Shown: positions 19,374-29,158, counted from the stretch's first letter. The stretch is DNA of 64,000 nt from Chloroflexota bacterium (GCA_026708035.1 JAPOVQ010000010.1:58468-122467), one strand, 5' to 3'. Program-made: numbers and translations. Notes: generated by a model not told the origin, from the sequence alone.

Positions 19374-19522
19374 GTTCGCGCCCCCCTGACGCCACCGGCA
19401 GCGCCGCCAACGGTCTCGCGCTGCGCTCGTGGGCACAGCGCGCGGCGTCGCGTCTGTCGCGGCCCCGCGCCCTTGGATCTCCAAGGACGGGGGCCGCGGC
19501 AAGGCTCTTTAGCCGACCGACC

Positions 19523-21694
19523 CTACCGGTCGTAGTAGAACTGCGGGAAGCCGTAGGGCCGCACGAAGTTAATCGCGGCAGCGAAGTTGATGCCCGTCGG
19601 CACGTTGCGCAGATTCTGATTGACGATGGTCGGCTGCGGCGGATATCCGACCGTGCCGATGATTGGGTACTGGTCGTAGAAGTAGGACCAGAACTTCACG
19701 CCGAGATCGTCGTACTCGGCTGAGCCCGGCACTGCCTGGCGCCATTGCTCGCGCAGATTCTTGGCCTCTTTCACCCAGTCCGGAGGCTCCTCGCCTTCCG
19801 CGCCGTCGGTTTGGATCCATTGGGCCCAACTGCCGGCCCAATAGCTCTCATAGGTGTCCATGCCGTAGTGCCACGACGCCCAGCGGGTGAAATAGGCCGC
19901 CGCTTCGCTGATGTCCTGGGGCATCATCACTTCAGTGAACGTCCTCGCACGCTCGCGGAAGAGCGCTTCCTCTTCGAACTGCCACTCGGCATGGAGGCCC
20001 ACCGCCTGCCAGTCCTTGATGACCAGCGTGGCGATGTCTTCCTTGGGGCCCTCCTGGTCGGAGACTGTCAGCAAGATGCTGAACCGCTCACCGTCCGGCC
20101 GGAGTCGCCAGCCCTCGCTGTCGCGCTTGTCCAGCCCTATCCCATCGAGCAGGCGATTGGCCTGGTCGGGATCGTATTCGGTATGGAGCGTGCCCCACTC
20201 CGGCTTGAAGAAGCTGTAGGACTCAAGCAGGTAGGGCGTGAACGGCCGCGCCAGGCCAAAGAACAAGGTCTCGTTGATGGCCTCGCGATTAATGGCCACC
20301 GAAGCCGCGACCCGAAAGTCCTTCTCCCGGAAGATGGCAGCGATCGCCGGATCCTTGTAGGTCTGGTTGGGGAACAAGGACATGGCCGACGTTCGCAAGC
20401 TGGAAGCGACCACCGTGCGGTATCCCCCGCGGTCCTCCTCCGCCCGATAGAGCTCCATGTTCTTGAGGTCGAGCACGAACTGCGCAAAGTCAAGCTCACC
20501 GGCCGTGACCTTGATCTGGTAGACCTCCTTGTCCTTGATCCAGAAGTGGTTGACGTAGTCGATGTAGGGCAACTGGTTTCCCGCGGTATCGACCGCGTGA
20601 TAGTAGGGGTTCCGCGCAAACTGCGTGACCTCAGGCGAGGCGCCGACGTTGACCCATGGCCCGAGAGCCGGACGGAAGGCTGCGTCCTCTCGCGACAGCG
20701 AAGTGCTGGGCCCGTAGTAGAACTTGGACTTGAAATGGTCGGCCCAGGTTTCAAAACCGGCTTTCTCGGCGAGTCGCTGCGCGTCCGAGTTGTACTTCTC
20801 ATGGAAGCGCTCAAGGTAGTGCCGCGGTGAAAACACCCAGGGATCACCGGAGTACCGTCCCATGCGATCCAGATACTGAGGCGCCGGCCGGTCGAATTTG
20901 AACTCGACGACCGTGTCCTCGACCTTGACGATCTCGCGGAGCCCAATCCTCTCGGCGCCGTGCTGGAGACTACCGCTCGGGTTGGCGAGATCGTTGCCCC
21001 AGTAGTCCTCGTAAGTGAACATGAAATCGTCCGCCGTGAACGGCGCACCATCGGACCACTTGTGGCCTTCCCGAATCTCGAAGGTGAACGTCTGCAAGTC
21101 ACTCGAGACATCGAGGTTCTTGGCTAGGTCGAGAAACAGCTCGGTTCCCGTCATGGCGTAGGCCATGAGACTGGCGTCGCCCCCGTAGCCAATCTCAATC
21201 GAGCGGCGAATGCCGCCCAGCCGCAGCGTGCCGCCGTAGTTCCCGACTTGCTCGACCGGCTCGATAACCCACGGGTCCTTGGGCAGGCGGCTATCGACGG
21301 GGGGCAGGGAGCCCGCCTGGACCTTGGCCGCCAGCATCGGCGCCTCCGAAAATCGGGATGGCGTGGGCACTTCCTTGATGACGATGCGCTCGACGGGGAT
21401 TTCCTTGACGACCTCCTTCGTAACAACCGTCTCGACCTGAACCTCCTTGACGACCTCTACGGGGACTTCCTTGATGATTTCCTTGGTCACCACCGTCTCA
21501 ATGGGAACTTCCTTGATGACCTCTTGCCTCACCACGGTCTCGACCGGGACTTCCTTGATGACCTCTTTAACTTCGGTGACCGTCACCGTCACGGTCTTCT
21601 CGGTGACCTCCGCCTCGCCGCATGCAGCCAACGCGGACATCGCGGCGACCCCGCCGGTCATGGTCATGAATTTTCTGCGGCTGAGCTTACGCAT
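19523..21694 (-). CDS. ABC transporter substrate-binding lipoprotein, family 5, with repeated Val/Glu/Lys linker
   Basis: Binding protein of 723 residues. The N-terminus has a twin-arginine motif (SRRKFM) and lipobox SALAAC, so it is probably exported folded by Tat and lipid-anchored. Residues about 30-110 are a repetitive linker built from units such as KEVIKEVPVET and TVVTKE, presumably a stalk between the membrane and the ligand domain. The family-5 domain follows, with W-rich segments and LTVSDQEGPKED near the C-terminal third. GGGGAGG lies about 10 nt before the ATG. It heads a permease pair encoded at lower coordinates on the same strand. Confidence 0.92.
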   Translation of the reverse strand: MRKLSRRKFMTMTGGVAAMSALAACGEAEVTEKTVTVTVTEVKEVIKEVPVETVVRQEVIKEVPIETVVTKEIIKEVPVEVVKEVQVETVVTKEVVKEIPVERIVIKEVPTPSRFSEAPMLAAKVQAGSLPPVDSRLPKDPWVIEPVEQVGNYGGTLRLGGIRRSIEIGYGGDASLMAYAMTGTELFLDLAKNLDVSSDLQTFTFEIREGHKWSDGAPFTADDFMFTYEDYWGNDLANPSGSLQHGAERIGLREIVKVEDTVVEFKFDRPAPQYLDRMGRYSGDPWVFSPRHYLERFHEKYNSDAQRLAEKAGFETWADHFKSKFYYGPSTSLSREDAAFRPALGPWVNVGASPEVTQFARNPYYHAVDTAGNQLPYIDYVNHFWIKDKEVYQIKVTAGELDFAQFVLDLKNMELYRAEEDRGGYRTVVASSLRTSAMSLFPNQTYKDPAIAAIFREKDFRVAASVAINREAINETLFFGLARPFTPYLLESYSFFKPEWGTLHTEYDPDQANRLLDGIGLDKRDSEGWRLRPDGERFSILLTVSDQEGPKEDIATLVIKDWQAVGLHAEWQFEEEALFRERARTFTEVMMPQDISEAAAYFTRWASWHYGMDTYESYWAGSWAQWIQTDGAEGEEPPDWVKEAKNLREQWRQAVPGSAEYDDLGVKFWSYFYDQYPIIGTVGYPPQPTIVNQNLRNVPTGINFAAAINFVRPYGFPQFYYDR

Positions 21695-22138
21695 ACTAAT
21701 AATTCCTCCCCAGACTATTCCCCACCGATATCATACGTGAGCCGGGCAAACTCGGCGAGCGAAGCGGCTCGTCGCCGGCGGACCCGTGAGCCCAAATCTC
21801 GCTGCCCGCTTCTCAGGTGAACGAGGCTCTAAATGAGTCCCGAGGCTCCTGGCCTCCCGACAGTGAAGGTCGTGTCCACGAGTCTCGCGTCGGCGTCCCC
21901 GAGGCGCCGCAGCCGTGGGGCTGATGAGCTCGGGCGAGTTGTTGATCATCGCGGCGGCAGAACGGCTTGCCGGGTTGCAATGCGGCTGGTCCACTGCGGC
22001 CGGCCGCCCGAGAGCGACCTGCACGCTCTTGACGGTCGGCATGCGGCGACGGGTAGCCACCGTCCGCGTCGCAACGGCCCCACAGCGTGCGAGACCGGCG
22101 GCCAGGGCGATTCCGAGGGCAACGACCACCCTGAACAG

Positions 22139-22256
22139 TTATGGTGTGGTGGGTTCCCGGTGGTCCCTTTGGTCGGCTCCCCGGGCGCGAAAACACCTTC
22201 GGCCGACCCGCGTAGGCCAGAATTCGCGCTCAGCGATCGCCGCCGGACCGGAGAGT
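22139..22256 (+). repeat. Dispersed repeat A, copy 1
   Basis: About 118 bp that recur, diverged, at 32854-32970. Shared blocks include TTATGGTGTGGTGGGTT at the left end and GGTCGGCTCC, followed about 25 nt later by GCCGACCCGC. The GGTCGGC (22171-22177) and GCCGACC (22202-22208) arms can form a hairpin in both copies. The rest of 21695-22461, between the binding-protein start and the cadherin remnant, shows nothing else I can support as a gene. Confidence 0.55.
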
Positions 22257-22461
22257 CGCTGTGGTGGGTATGTCCACCGCCGTCAGGTGCGAATGTCCAC
22301 TTCGCCTCTTCACGGCCGCCAAGTCACCCTGGGTGGCGCTCGTCGCCTTCACCCGCAAGCGCTCATCCTCTGCAACGCGCTGCGCGAATCCCAGAACACC
22401 TGTGGCCCCACCTTGGCCTAACCCTTGACGCTCCAACACTAATGCTCTGGGGTCACTACAC

Positions 22462-23046
22462 CTAGGGTTCGACGCGCACGAAGTCGGAGATTTCGCTGAG
22501 GCCGAAGGCGTTGATCGCCTTGATCCGGTAGACATGGCGCACGCCATCCGTCACGCTCGTGTCGGAGTACGTGGTGCTGCTGCTGCCCGTGTTCTCCACG
22601 TAGACCAGCAGCGTCTTTTCGCCCTCGGTGGACCTTCTCCGAAGGATCTGGTAGCCCGTAATCGAATCGTCACCGGGGTCGTCCCAGCTCAAGGTGATCG
22701 AGCCGGCGGTATTCACCGTCGCCGTCAGATTCGTCGGCTTCGCCGGACGGGTGTCCACGACGTCCGTGACCGTGATGGCCACCGCGACCGTCGACGTGCT
22801 CACCCCGTGGCTGGCCGTCACCGTCAGCGCGTAGCTTGTCGTGGTCTCGTAGTCCAGCGCGTCGTCCACCGTGATGGCCACCGCGACCGTCGACGTGCTC
22901 ACCCCGTGACTGGCCGTCACCGTCAGCGCGTAGCTCGTGGTGGTCTCGTAGTCCAGCGCGCCGTCCACCGTGATGGCGCCCGAGCTAGCGTCGATGGCAA
23001 AGGTCCCGGCATCGTTGCCGCGGGTGGCAGATGCGTGAGCCAGCAC
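22462..23046 (-). pseudogene. C-terminal remnant of a cadherin-repeat/fibronectin-III surface protein
   Basis: About 194 codons on the minus strand. The 5' end begins in the middle of a cadherin-like domain (GTFAIDASSGAITV), without a convincing start, signal peptide or ribosome-binding site, so the gene is 5'-truncated. Two nearly identical cadherin-like strands (LDYETTTSYALTVTASHGVS) follow, then one fibronectin type III domain (KPTNLTATVNTAGSITLSWDDP ... YRIKAINAFG, both interrupted here for brevity) and a stop. Such proteins are normally large secreted adhesins; this piece is probably a leftover of one. Confidence 0.7.
22772..22969 (-). repeat. 99-bp tandem duplication inside the cadherin/FN3 remnant
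   Basis: Two head-to-tail copies of a 99-bp unit, the first beginning at 22772 and the second at 22871, almost identical at DNA level. Each encodes 33 residues of one cadherin-like strand set, so frame is preserved. The near identity points to recent duplication or slippage. Confidence 0.85.
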
Positions 23047-23167
23047 GCGGCGACGTCAACCCGCGACGTCAACCCTTTGCCTGCGCCTGCCCTCTCAGAT
23101 CCGAACGCCGACCTTGGCATCGCTTGCCGCAAACTCAATCTGCGCAGCCGCCCACGGATGCCAACCC

Positions 23168-23250
23168 AGCTTCCATTACGAAAAATTATTCACAAATAGA
23201 CTGAAGCGAGTGGCTATTATCACGCTGCTGGCCCGCAGTCAACGCCGGCC
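23168..23250 (+). repeat. Dispersed repeat B, copy 1
   Basis: Non-coding block beginning AGCTTCCATTACGAA, followed by an ATTCACAA-TAGAC core and ending near GTCAACG. A second copy lies at 30778-30860 in the same orientation. Between 23047 and 23648 I see no gene; the segment holds this repeat and a short direct repeat (GCGACGTCAACCC twice) near 23050. Confidence 0.5.
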
Positions 23251-23648
23251 GCCCCGGCTCAGTTCTTGTTTGCGATGCGCCCCCAGGTGGGGCCTTCGGT
23301 TGCGCATTCCGCGTCTCCAATACGCCTTGGATCAGCGGCACCACGAACCTGCCGGTCGTCGCTGGGTCGCCTGGTCCTCAGAAGAGACTTCGCGGATCCG
23401 GGCCACCAGAATCTGCTCCACCCGAAGGGTTCGCGGGCCATTTCATGCGCGACCCCTCAGAGGTTGATTTGGACGTCTCGGGCATTCATGGTCCGCCCCA
23501 AGGGCGGATATGCACGCGCACTTCTGTAGCGCCTCGATATGAAGTGCCCATTGCGGCTTGGGCCAATCATGCTGGTATCGCCATACTGGAGCGCGTCAAG
23601 TCCGGCGCTCGGTTTCACGTGTGATCATCGCTGTAGGAGTTGTCGCGA

Positions 23649-25184
23649 ATGACTCTTCGTCCCTGCGTGGCGATGCTGATTCTCGTTGTCGCAGTCGCGA
23701 CGGCGGCGTGTGACGCGGCTGCCGGCCACCGCGGCACGGCCCAGCCGCCGCCGGCTGAGGTGACCACGGCCGCCGCCTCCGACGTCGACCGGGAGGCGCT
23801 TGAAGCGCTCTACAACGCGACCGACGGGGCAAATTGGACAAACCACCACAACTGGCTGAGCGAGGCGCCGATCAGCGAATGGCATGGCGTCACCACCGAT
23901 CGCACCGGCCGCGTCAGCATGCTGTGGCCTTATGGCAACCAGCTACGCGGGGAGATCCCGCCTGAACTGGGCCGACTTACGCACCTGACGCACCTGTGGC
24001 TCTATGGGAACCAGTTGACCGGAGCGATACCCGCCGAGTTGGGAGACCTTTCCAGGCTGAGACGTCTACATCTCCAGGAGAACCAACTCAGTGGGGCGAT
24101 CCCGCCCGAGCTGAGTCGCCTCTCCGACCTAGAAGTACTTTATCTTCAGCAAAACCAGTTGACGGAGACGATCCCCGCCGGTTTGGGACACCTCACCAAT
24201 CTGGCAAGGCTGCAGATACAGGCAAACCGACTGAGCGGGGAAATTCCGACCGAACTCGGGCGTCTCAAGAACTTGAAGACTCTGGCGCTCGGTCGGAATC
24301 AATTGACTGGGGAAATCCCACCCGTGTTGGGCGATCTCGCCGACCTGGAGATCCTGACGCTTGAGCGTAGTCAATTGAGTGGGCCCATACCGCCCGAGCT
24401 GGGTCGCATTACCAACTTGGCGATACTGAATCTCGGAAACAACCAGTTGCGTGGGCCGATTCCGCCCGAAATCGGCCATCTCTCCAAACTGACGCGTCTG
24501 CTGCTCAATGAGAACCAAATCACGGGGACGATCCCCCCCGAACTGGACCGTCTCGGCAGACTGACAGCATTGGACCTGAGCGACAATCAGTTGGGTGGAA
24601 CGATTCCGCCCGAGTTGCCCGATGGAGCGATCCCGCCCGAGTTGAGGAACCTCGCCAGGTTGACACGGCTGTTGCTCTCTGGGAATCAACTCAGCGGGTG
24701 TATCCCCAAGCGACTGAGAGTTGTAGCGCTCAGTGATCTCGACGCGCTGAGTTTGCCATTCTGCGAAGCCAACGGAAGCTCGAGCATCGCGACACCGGCC
24801 CAGACGCCCACCGCCGCACCGTCGGTTGACCGAACGGTGCTCGTCGCGCTCTACCACGCAACCGACGGTCCGAACTGGTCGAACAACAACAACTGGCTGA
24901 GCGAGGCGCCAATCGGTGACTGGTATGGAGTCACCACCGCCGGCGAGCGGGTCACGTGGCTGCAGCTCGGTGATAACCGGCTGCGCGGCGAGCTACCGTC
25001 CGAAATGGCCCGGCTCTCCCATCTGAGAGTGCTGCATCTCTATGGGAACCAGTTGACCGGGGCGATCCCCGCCGAGTTGGGACGCCTTGCCAAGCTGAAG
25101 GAACTGCTGCTCCATGAGAATCAGCTGACGGGAGCGATCTCCCCCGAGTTGAGTCGCCTATCCAATGGGGATTATATCGGATAG
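23649..25184 (+). pseudogene. Leucine-rich-repeat lipoprotein, 5' part, interrupted by transposon
   Basis: Secreted LRR protein whose gene is split by the element at 25167-28276. The ATG at 23649 has GGAG about 10 nt upstream; a signal peptide with lipobox-like TAAC precedes a disordered stretch. An N-terminal cap (ALYNATDGANW, NWLSEAPI, WHGVTTD) leads into about a dozen plant-type LRRs (LxLxxNQLxGxIPxELGxL), then a second cap of the same type near residue 397 opens a second LRR module. The true coding part ends at 25166; the last six codons and stop come from the transposon. Joined to 28285-28932 it would encode 721 residues. Role probably adhesion or recognition, by family analogy. Confidence 0.9.
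25159..25166. repeat. 8-bp target-site duplication, left copy
   Basis: TATCCAAT directly left of the transposon end; the identical octamer is at 28277-28284 on the right. Eight bp is the usual duplication length for IS1595-family transposition. Confidence 0.95.
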
Positions 25185-25203
25185 TGCCCACGGGGAGGGG
25201 CGG

Positions 25204-25554
25204 CTACGGGTGGTTGATGCCCTTCCCCTTGAGGTTCTTCTCGATGCACACGATGTGCTCGCGAAGCCACTGCAACCGGCGGAGGTCCGCCAGCGCACAC
25301 TCGAATGCATCGGTTGTGGCCGTGTGCTTCCCGTGGGTGATATCCGTATCGCTGATCGCGATGGCGTGCAATTGCAGGTCGAGCACGACGCGATCCGGCC
25401 CGACGTAGAGGTCATGTAGCGACGTAACCAGGCCCTTCAGCACGTCGAGATTCTGCCGCAAGCGCTCCTCGACCTCTTCGACCTCGTCAAGCGCGTGGCT
25501 GCGACGTTCGATCCAGTCGGCAATCTGCCGTTGGCGGTCATCGGCGCTCATCAT
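25204..25554 (-). CDS. Transposon cargo: hypothetical coiled-coil protein
   Basis: Frame of 116 residues starting at ATG 25554 or the adjacent ATG at 25551, transcribed away from the transposase. The N-terminal half is strongly charged and probably helical (IERRSHALDEVEEVEERLRQ); the C-terminal half has no motif I know. Position inside the element, with its end only 12 bp from the left inverted repeat, makes it cargo. The divergent start leaves about 80 bp that could hold promoters for both directions. Confidence 0.6.
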   Translation of the reverse strand: MMSADDRQRQIADWIERRSHALDEVEEVEERLRQNLDVLKGLVTSLHDLYVGPDRVVLDLQLHAIAISDTDITHGKHTATTDAFECALADLRRLQWLREHIVCIEKNLKGKGINHP

Positions 25555-25636
25555 GATGCTCTAGGATACCAGCCCCATCCCCTTGACAGCATGGGCACTA
25601 TTGTGTAATCTGTTAGCACGATATAGGAGGGCAGCG

Positions 25637-26620
25637 ATGGCACAGCAGGCACCGGGCCAGCACTACCGCAAGGGCATTTCCCTGGTCGAGATCATGCGGA
25701 TGTTCCCCGACGACGCGACCGCCGAGGCCTGGTTCGCATCCACCCGCTGGCCCGACGGCCCGCGCTGCCCCGCCTGCGACTCCGACAACGTGCTCTCCGG
25801 CGCCAAGCACAAGACCATGCCCTACCGCTGCCGCGCCAAGGGCTGCCGCAAGCGGTTCTCCGTCAAGACCGGCACGGTCATGGAAGCCTCGAACATCGGC
25901 TACCAGAAGTGGGCGATGGCCATGTACTTGAGCCTCACGTCGCTCAAGAGTGTGTCCAGCATGAAGCTCCACCGCGACCTGGACATCTCCCAGAAGTCCG
26001 CGTGGCACATGGCCCACCGGCTGCGGCAAGCGTTCGCCCAGGCATCCGACGAGCCGATGGCCGGCCCGGTGGAAGTGGACGAGACGTTCGTGGGCGGCAA
26101 GCGCAAGAACATGTCGAACGCGCAACGCGCCGAACTCGCGGACGCTGGCCGCGGCACCGTCGGCAAGACCGCCGTGGCGGGCATCAAGGATCGGGCGACC
26201 AATCAGGTCCGCGCCGAGGTGGTGCCGGACACGACGCGCGCCACGCTCCAGGGCTTCGTCGGCGAGCACGCGGCGGCTGGCGCGACGATCTACACCGACG
26301 AGGCCACGGCGTACGCGGGGCTGCCGAACCATGAGACCGTCCGGCATAGCGTCGGCGAGTACGTGCGCGACCAGGCGCACACCAACGGCCTGGAATCCTT
26401 CTGGGCCGCGCTCAAGCGGGCGCACGACGGCGTGTTCCACAAGATGAGCCCGAAGCACCTCGACCGCTACGTCCAGGAGTTCGCGGGCAAGCACAACGTG
26501 CGCGGCGCGGACACGCGCGACCAGCTGCGCGGGCTGGTGGCCGACATGGACGGCCGGCGGCTCACCTACGACGCGCTGATCGCCCCGAACGGGCTGTCCA
26601 GTGGGGCGCGGCGGTCATGA
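25637..26620 (+). CDS. IS1595-family (ISXO2-like) transposase
   Basis: Transposase of 327 residues with AGGAGG seven bases before the ATG at 25637. An N-terminal zinc ribbon (CPACDSDN ... CRAKGCRKRF) recognises DNA ends. The catalytic DDE/N-type core follows: VDETFVGGKRK (first Asp), TIYTDEATAY (second Asp) and TNGLESFWAALKRAHDG with the conserved Asn/Glu region, ending KHNVRGADT. All catalytic blocks are intact, so the enzyme is probably active. Its stop overlaps the methyltransferase start (ATGA), linking the two in expression. Confidence 0.95.
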   Translation: MAQQAPGQHYRKGISLVEIMRMFPDDATAEAWFASTRWPDGPRCPACDSDNVLSGAKHKTMPYRCRAKGCRKRFSVKTGTVMEASNIGYQKWAMAMYLSLTSLKSVSSMKLHRDLDISQKSAWHMAHRLRQAFAQASDEPMAGPVEVDETFVGGKRKNMSNAQRAELADAGRGTVGKTAVAGIKDRATNQVRAEVVPDTTRATLQGFVGEHAAAGATIYTDEATAYAGLPNHETVRHSVGEYVRDQAHTNGLESFWAALKRAHDGVFHKMSPKHLDRYVQEFAGKHNVRGADTRDQLRGLVADMDGRRLTYDALIAPNGLSSGARRS

Positions 26621-28061
26621 CGCCGAACTGGCGCAATCGGACGCTGTGGACGGGCGACAACCTCGACATCATGCGGGGGATGAACTCCGAGTCGGTGGAT
26701 CTCATCTACGCCGACCCGCCCTTCAACTCGCAGGCCGACTATGCCGCGCCTGTCGGCTCCGAAGCTGCCGGCGCGGCGTTCAAGGACACGTGGACGCTGG
26801 ACGACGTGGACGAGGCGTGGCATGGGCTGATCGCCGAACAGGAACCGGCGCTCTACCGCATCATCGACGCGGCAGGGCTGGCCCACGGCAAGGGCATGAA
26901 GTCCTACCTGATCATGATGGCGGCCCGCCTGCTCGAAATGCGGCGCGTGCTGAAGGCCAACGGCTCGCTGTATGTGCACTGCGACCCCACAGCCTCGCAC
27001 TATCTCAAGTCACTTCTGGATGCAATATTCGGGGGGGGCAATTTCGCAATGAGTTGGTCTGGAAGCGGACGAGTGCGCATAGTGACGCCCAGCGATTCGC
27101 CAGCGTCTCGGACCGGCTCCTGTTCTACGGGCGCGACGCGATGACCTGGAATCGCCAGTATCTCCCGCTCAGCGCGACCTACGTAGCGCGCGACTATCGC
27201 CATACCGATGACCGGGGCCGCTATCGCGTTGACAACCTCACCGGCCCCGGCCAATCGCGCGGGCCATCGGGCGAGCCGTGGCGCGGGTATGATCCGGGCA
27301 CGAGCGGGCGATGCTGGAGCGTGCCGAAGACCGGCAGCTACGCGGCGTGGATTGACGCGCACGTCATCCCTGGATACGCGCGGCTCGCGGGCATTCACGA
27401 GCGACTCGATGCCCTCGCGGACGCGGGGCTGATTGACTGGACCTCGGAGGGCTACCCCCGATTGAAGCGCTATCTGGCCGCCTCGAAGGGTGAGGCGGTA
27501 TCCGATTTCATCGGTGACCTCCAGAACGTGAATAATCGCTCGCGGGAGCATGTTGGCTACCCCACGCAGAAGCCGCTGGCGCTGCTCGACCGCATCATCC
27601 GCGCCAGCAGCAACGAAGGCGACGTCGTGCTCGACCCGTTCTGCGGCTGCGCCACGGCGCTGGTGGCCGCCGACCGGCTGGATCGGCAGTGGGTGGGCAT
27701 TGACCTGTCGCCACTGGCCGCGCGGCTGGTGCTCAAGCGGCTACGCGATGACCGCGGCCCGATGTTCGACGACGTGGTGCACCGCACCGACATTCCGCGC
27801 CGCACCGATCAAGGCGACGTGCCCAACTACCGCACCCACAAGCACCGGTTGTATGGCCGTCAAGAGGGGGTGTGCGCGGGCTGTCTCGTGCTGTTCCCGT
27901 TCCGCAATTTCACCGTCGACCACATCATCGCGCGCCGCAAGGGCGGCAGTGACGCGCTCGACAATCTCCAGTTGCTATGCGCCGCGTGCAACGCCGTGAA
28001 GGGCACGCAGTCGCAGGAAGCGTTCATCGCACGGCTCGTTGCGCAAGGGGTCCGCCCATGA
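26617..28061 (+). pseudogene. Transposon cargo: beta-class DNA adenine methyltransferase fused to HNH nuclease, frameshifted in a G8 run
   Basis: Starts at ATG 26617, overlapping the transposase stop. The first frame carries LDIMRG and the catalytic IYADPPFNSQ (about residues 30-39). At 27031-27038 a run of eight G shifts the frame; the next frame continues with QFRNELVWKRTSAHS, then GYPTQKPLALLDRI and the AdoMet motif DPFCGCATALVAA. Catalytic motif before AdoMet motif is the beta order (N6-adenine or N4-cytosine). The C-terminus is an HNH domain: CAGC, TVDHIIARRKGGS, LDNLQLLCAACN. With nine G the protein would be 481 residues and in frame. A -1 ribosomal slip at the G run, phase variation or a read error are alternatives to true inactivation. 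Confidence 0.85.
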
Positions 28062-28246
28062 GCACACGCCGACGCCGGAAGCGACGGCCGCCCGTGGTCC
28101 GCGTGGTGGAATCGACGTATCAGCCGACGAAAGCCGAGAAAGAAGAGCTGCTGGCATTCCCCGAGGGCACGACGCCGGAGGACCTGGTGCGCGCCGTCAC
28201 GCGGACGGTGCGGCTGCGCCCCGTGCGCCGCGACCAGGTGCGCTAG
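28058..28246 (+). CDS. Transposon cargo: small basic protein
   Basis: Protein of 62 residues whose ATG overlaps the methyltransferase-HNH stop (ATGA). It starts with an Arg/Lys-rich stretch (STRRRRKRRPPVV) and continues with TKAEKEELLAFPEGTTPED. No known family; a nucleic-acid-binding or partner role is conceivable from charge and coupling only. It ends just inside the right inverted repeat. Confidence 0.6.
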   Translation: MSTRRRRKRRPPVVRVVESTYQPTKAEKEELLAFPEGTTPEDLVRAVTRTVRLRPVRRDQVR

Positions 28247-28276
28247 GTGGCGTGGGCACTATCCGATATAATCCCC

Positions 28277-28284
28277 TATCCAAT
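28277..28284. repeat. 8-bp target-site duplication, right copy
   Basis: TATCCAAT directly right of the transposon, identical to 25159-25166. Confidence 0.95.
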
Positions 28285-28932
28285 CTGACAAGGCTGATTC
28301 TCAATGGCAACCAGTTGCTCGGGGAGATCCCATCCGCGCTGGGCAACCTTTCCGAGTTGCAAGAGCTGTGGTTGGCTGACAACCAATTCATTGGAGCGAT
28401 TCCGTCCGAATTGGGCAGCTTTGCCAACCTGGCGCTGCTGGATCTGAGCAGGAATCAGTTGAGCGGAGCAATCCCGTCCGAGCTGGGCAGTCTTGCCAAC
28501 TTGAGATATCTGCTGCTCGCCGGCAATCAGTTAAGTGGGGAGATACCATCTGAATTGTGGCGCCTGCCCCACCTGACCCATCTGATTCTCGCGGATAACG
28601 AGTTGAGCGGGTCGATCCCGCCCGAGCTGGGCCGACAGACCCACCTGAGATTTCTGTGGCTCAATGGCAATCGGCTCCAGGGAGCAATCCCGCCTGAACT
28701 GGGTCGCCTGTCCCTCTCTCGCCTTAATCGGCCCTCCTTCCTGAGTTCGCTGCGGCTCGACGACAATCGGCTAAGTGGGAAGATCCCAACTGAGTTGGGC
28801 TACCTTTCCAACCTGGTGGTGCTGATGCTCGGCGGGAGCAACCAACTCTCTGGTTGCATCCCCGGCGAGTCGCAGGAGGTTGAGGCCAACGACCTCGGCG
28901 AGCTTGGTCTGCCCGTGTGCGGCGCTAGCTGA
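28285..28932 (+). pseudogene. Leucine-rich-repeat lipoprotein, 3' part after the transposon
   Basis: Continues the LRR gene in the same phase: the last pre-insertion codons (LSRLSN) join to LTRLILNGNQ to give a normal repeat boundary. About nine further LRRs follow, ending with the capping pattern QLSGCIPGESQEV and LPVCGAS. On its own it lacks a start and ribosome-binding site and is probably silent. The 226 bp up to the next gene's stop codon show nothing I can name. Confidence 0.88.
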
Positions 28933-29158
28933 GGCCCGGGCCTCCGGCCGCAAGCAGAATCTGCCAAATGGATGGGCGACGTTCCCATTGTGGCCGCAGC
29001 CGCGTGGGAGCGAGTCGCATCGCCGATATCGCGCCCGTAGCTCTGTAGGCAATGCGACTGCGAACCCGTCCGCGCACTCGACATTCGCCGCTACCCTCGA
29101 CTAGACCCTCCGACGCCGCGACCACGAGATCAATCGCCGTCGACAGAATCCCGACACC

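Larger units (their letters stand above)
25167..28276 (+). mobile_element. Complete IS1595-family transposon with cargo genes (3110 bp)
   Basis: The ends are perfect 26-bp inverted repeats (25167-25192 and 28251-28276; outer bases GGGGATTATATCGG, inner end GTGCCCACG) flanked by the direct repeat TATCCAAT. Inside, in order: a small minus-strand gene, the ISXO2-type transposase, a DNA methyltransferase-HNH fusion overlapping the transposase end, and a 62-residue basic protein overlapping the methyltransferase stop. Removing the element and one octamer restores the LRR reading frame exactly. The intact ends and duplication suggest recent insertion. Confidence 0.95.
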
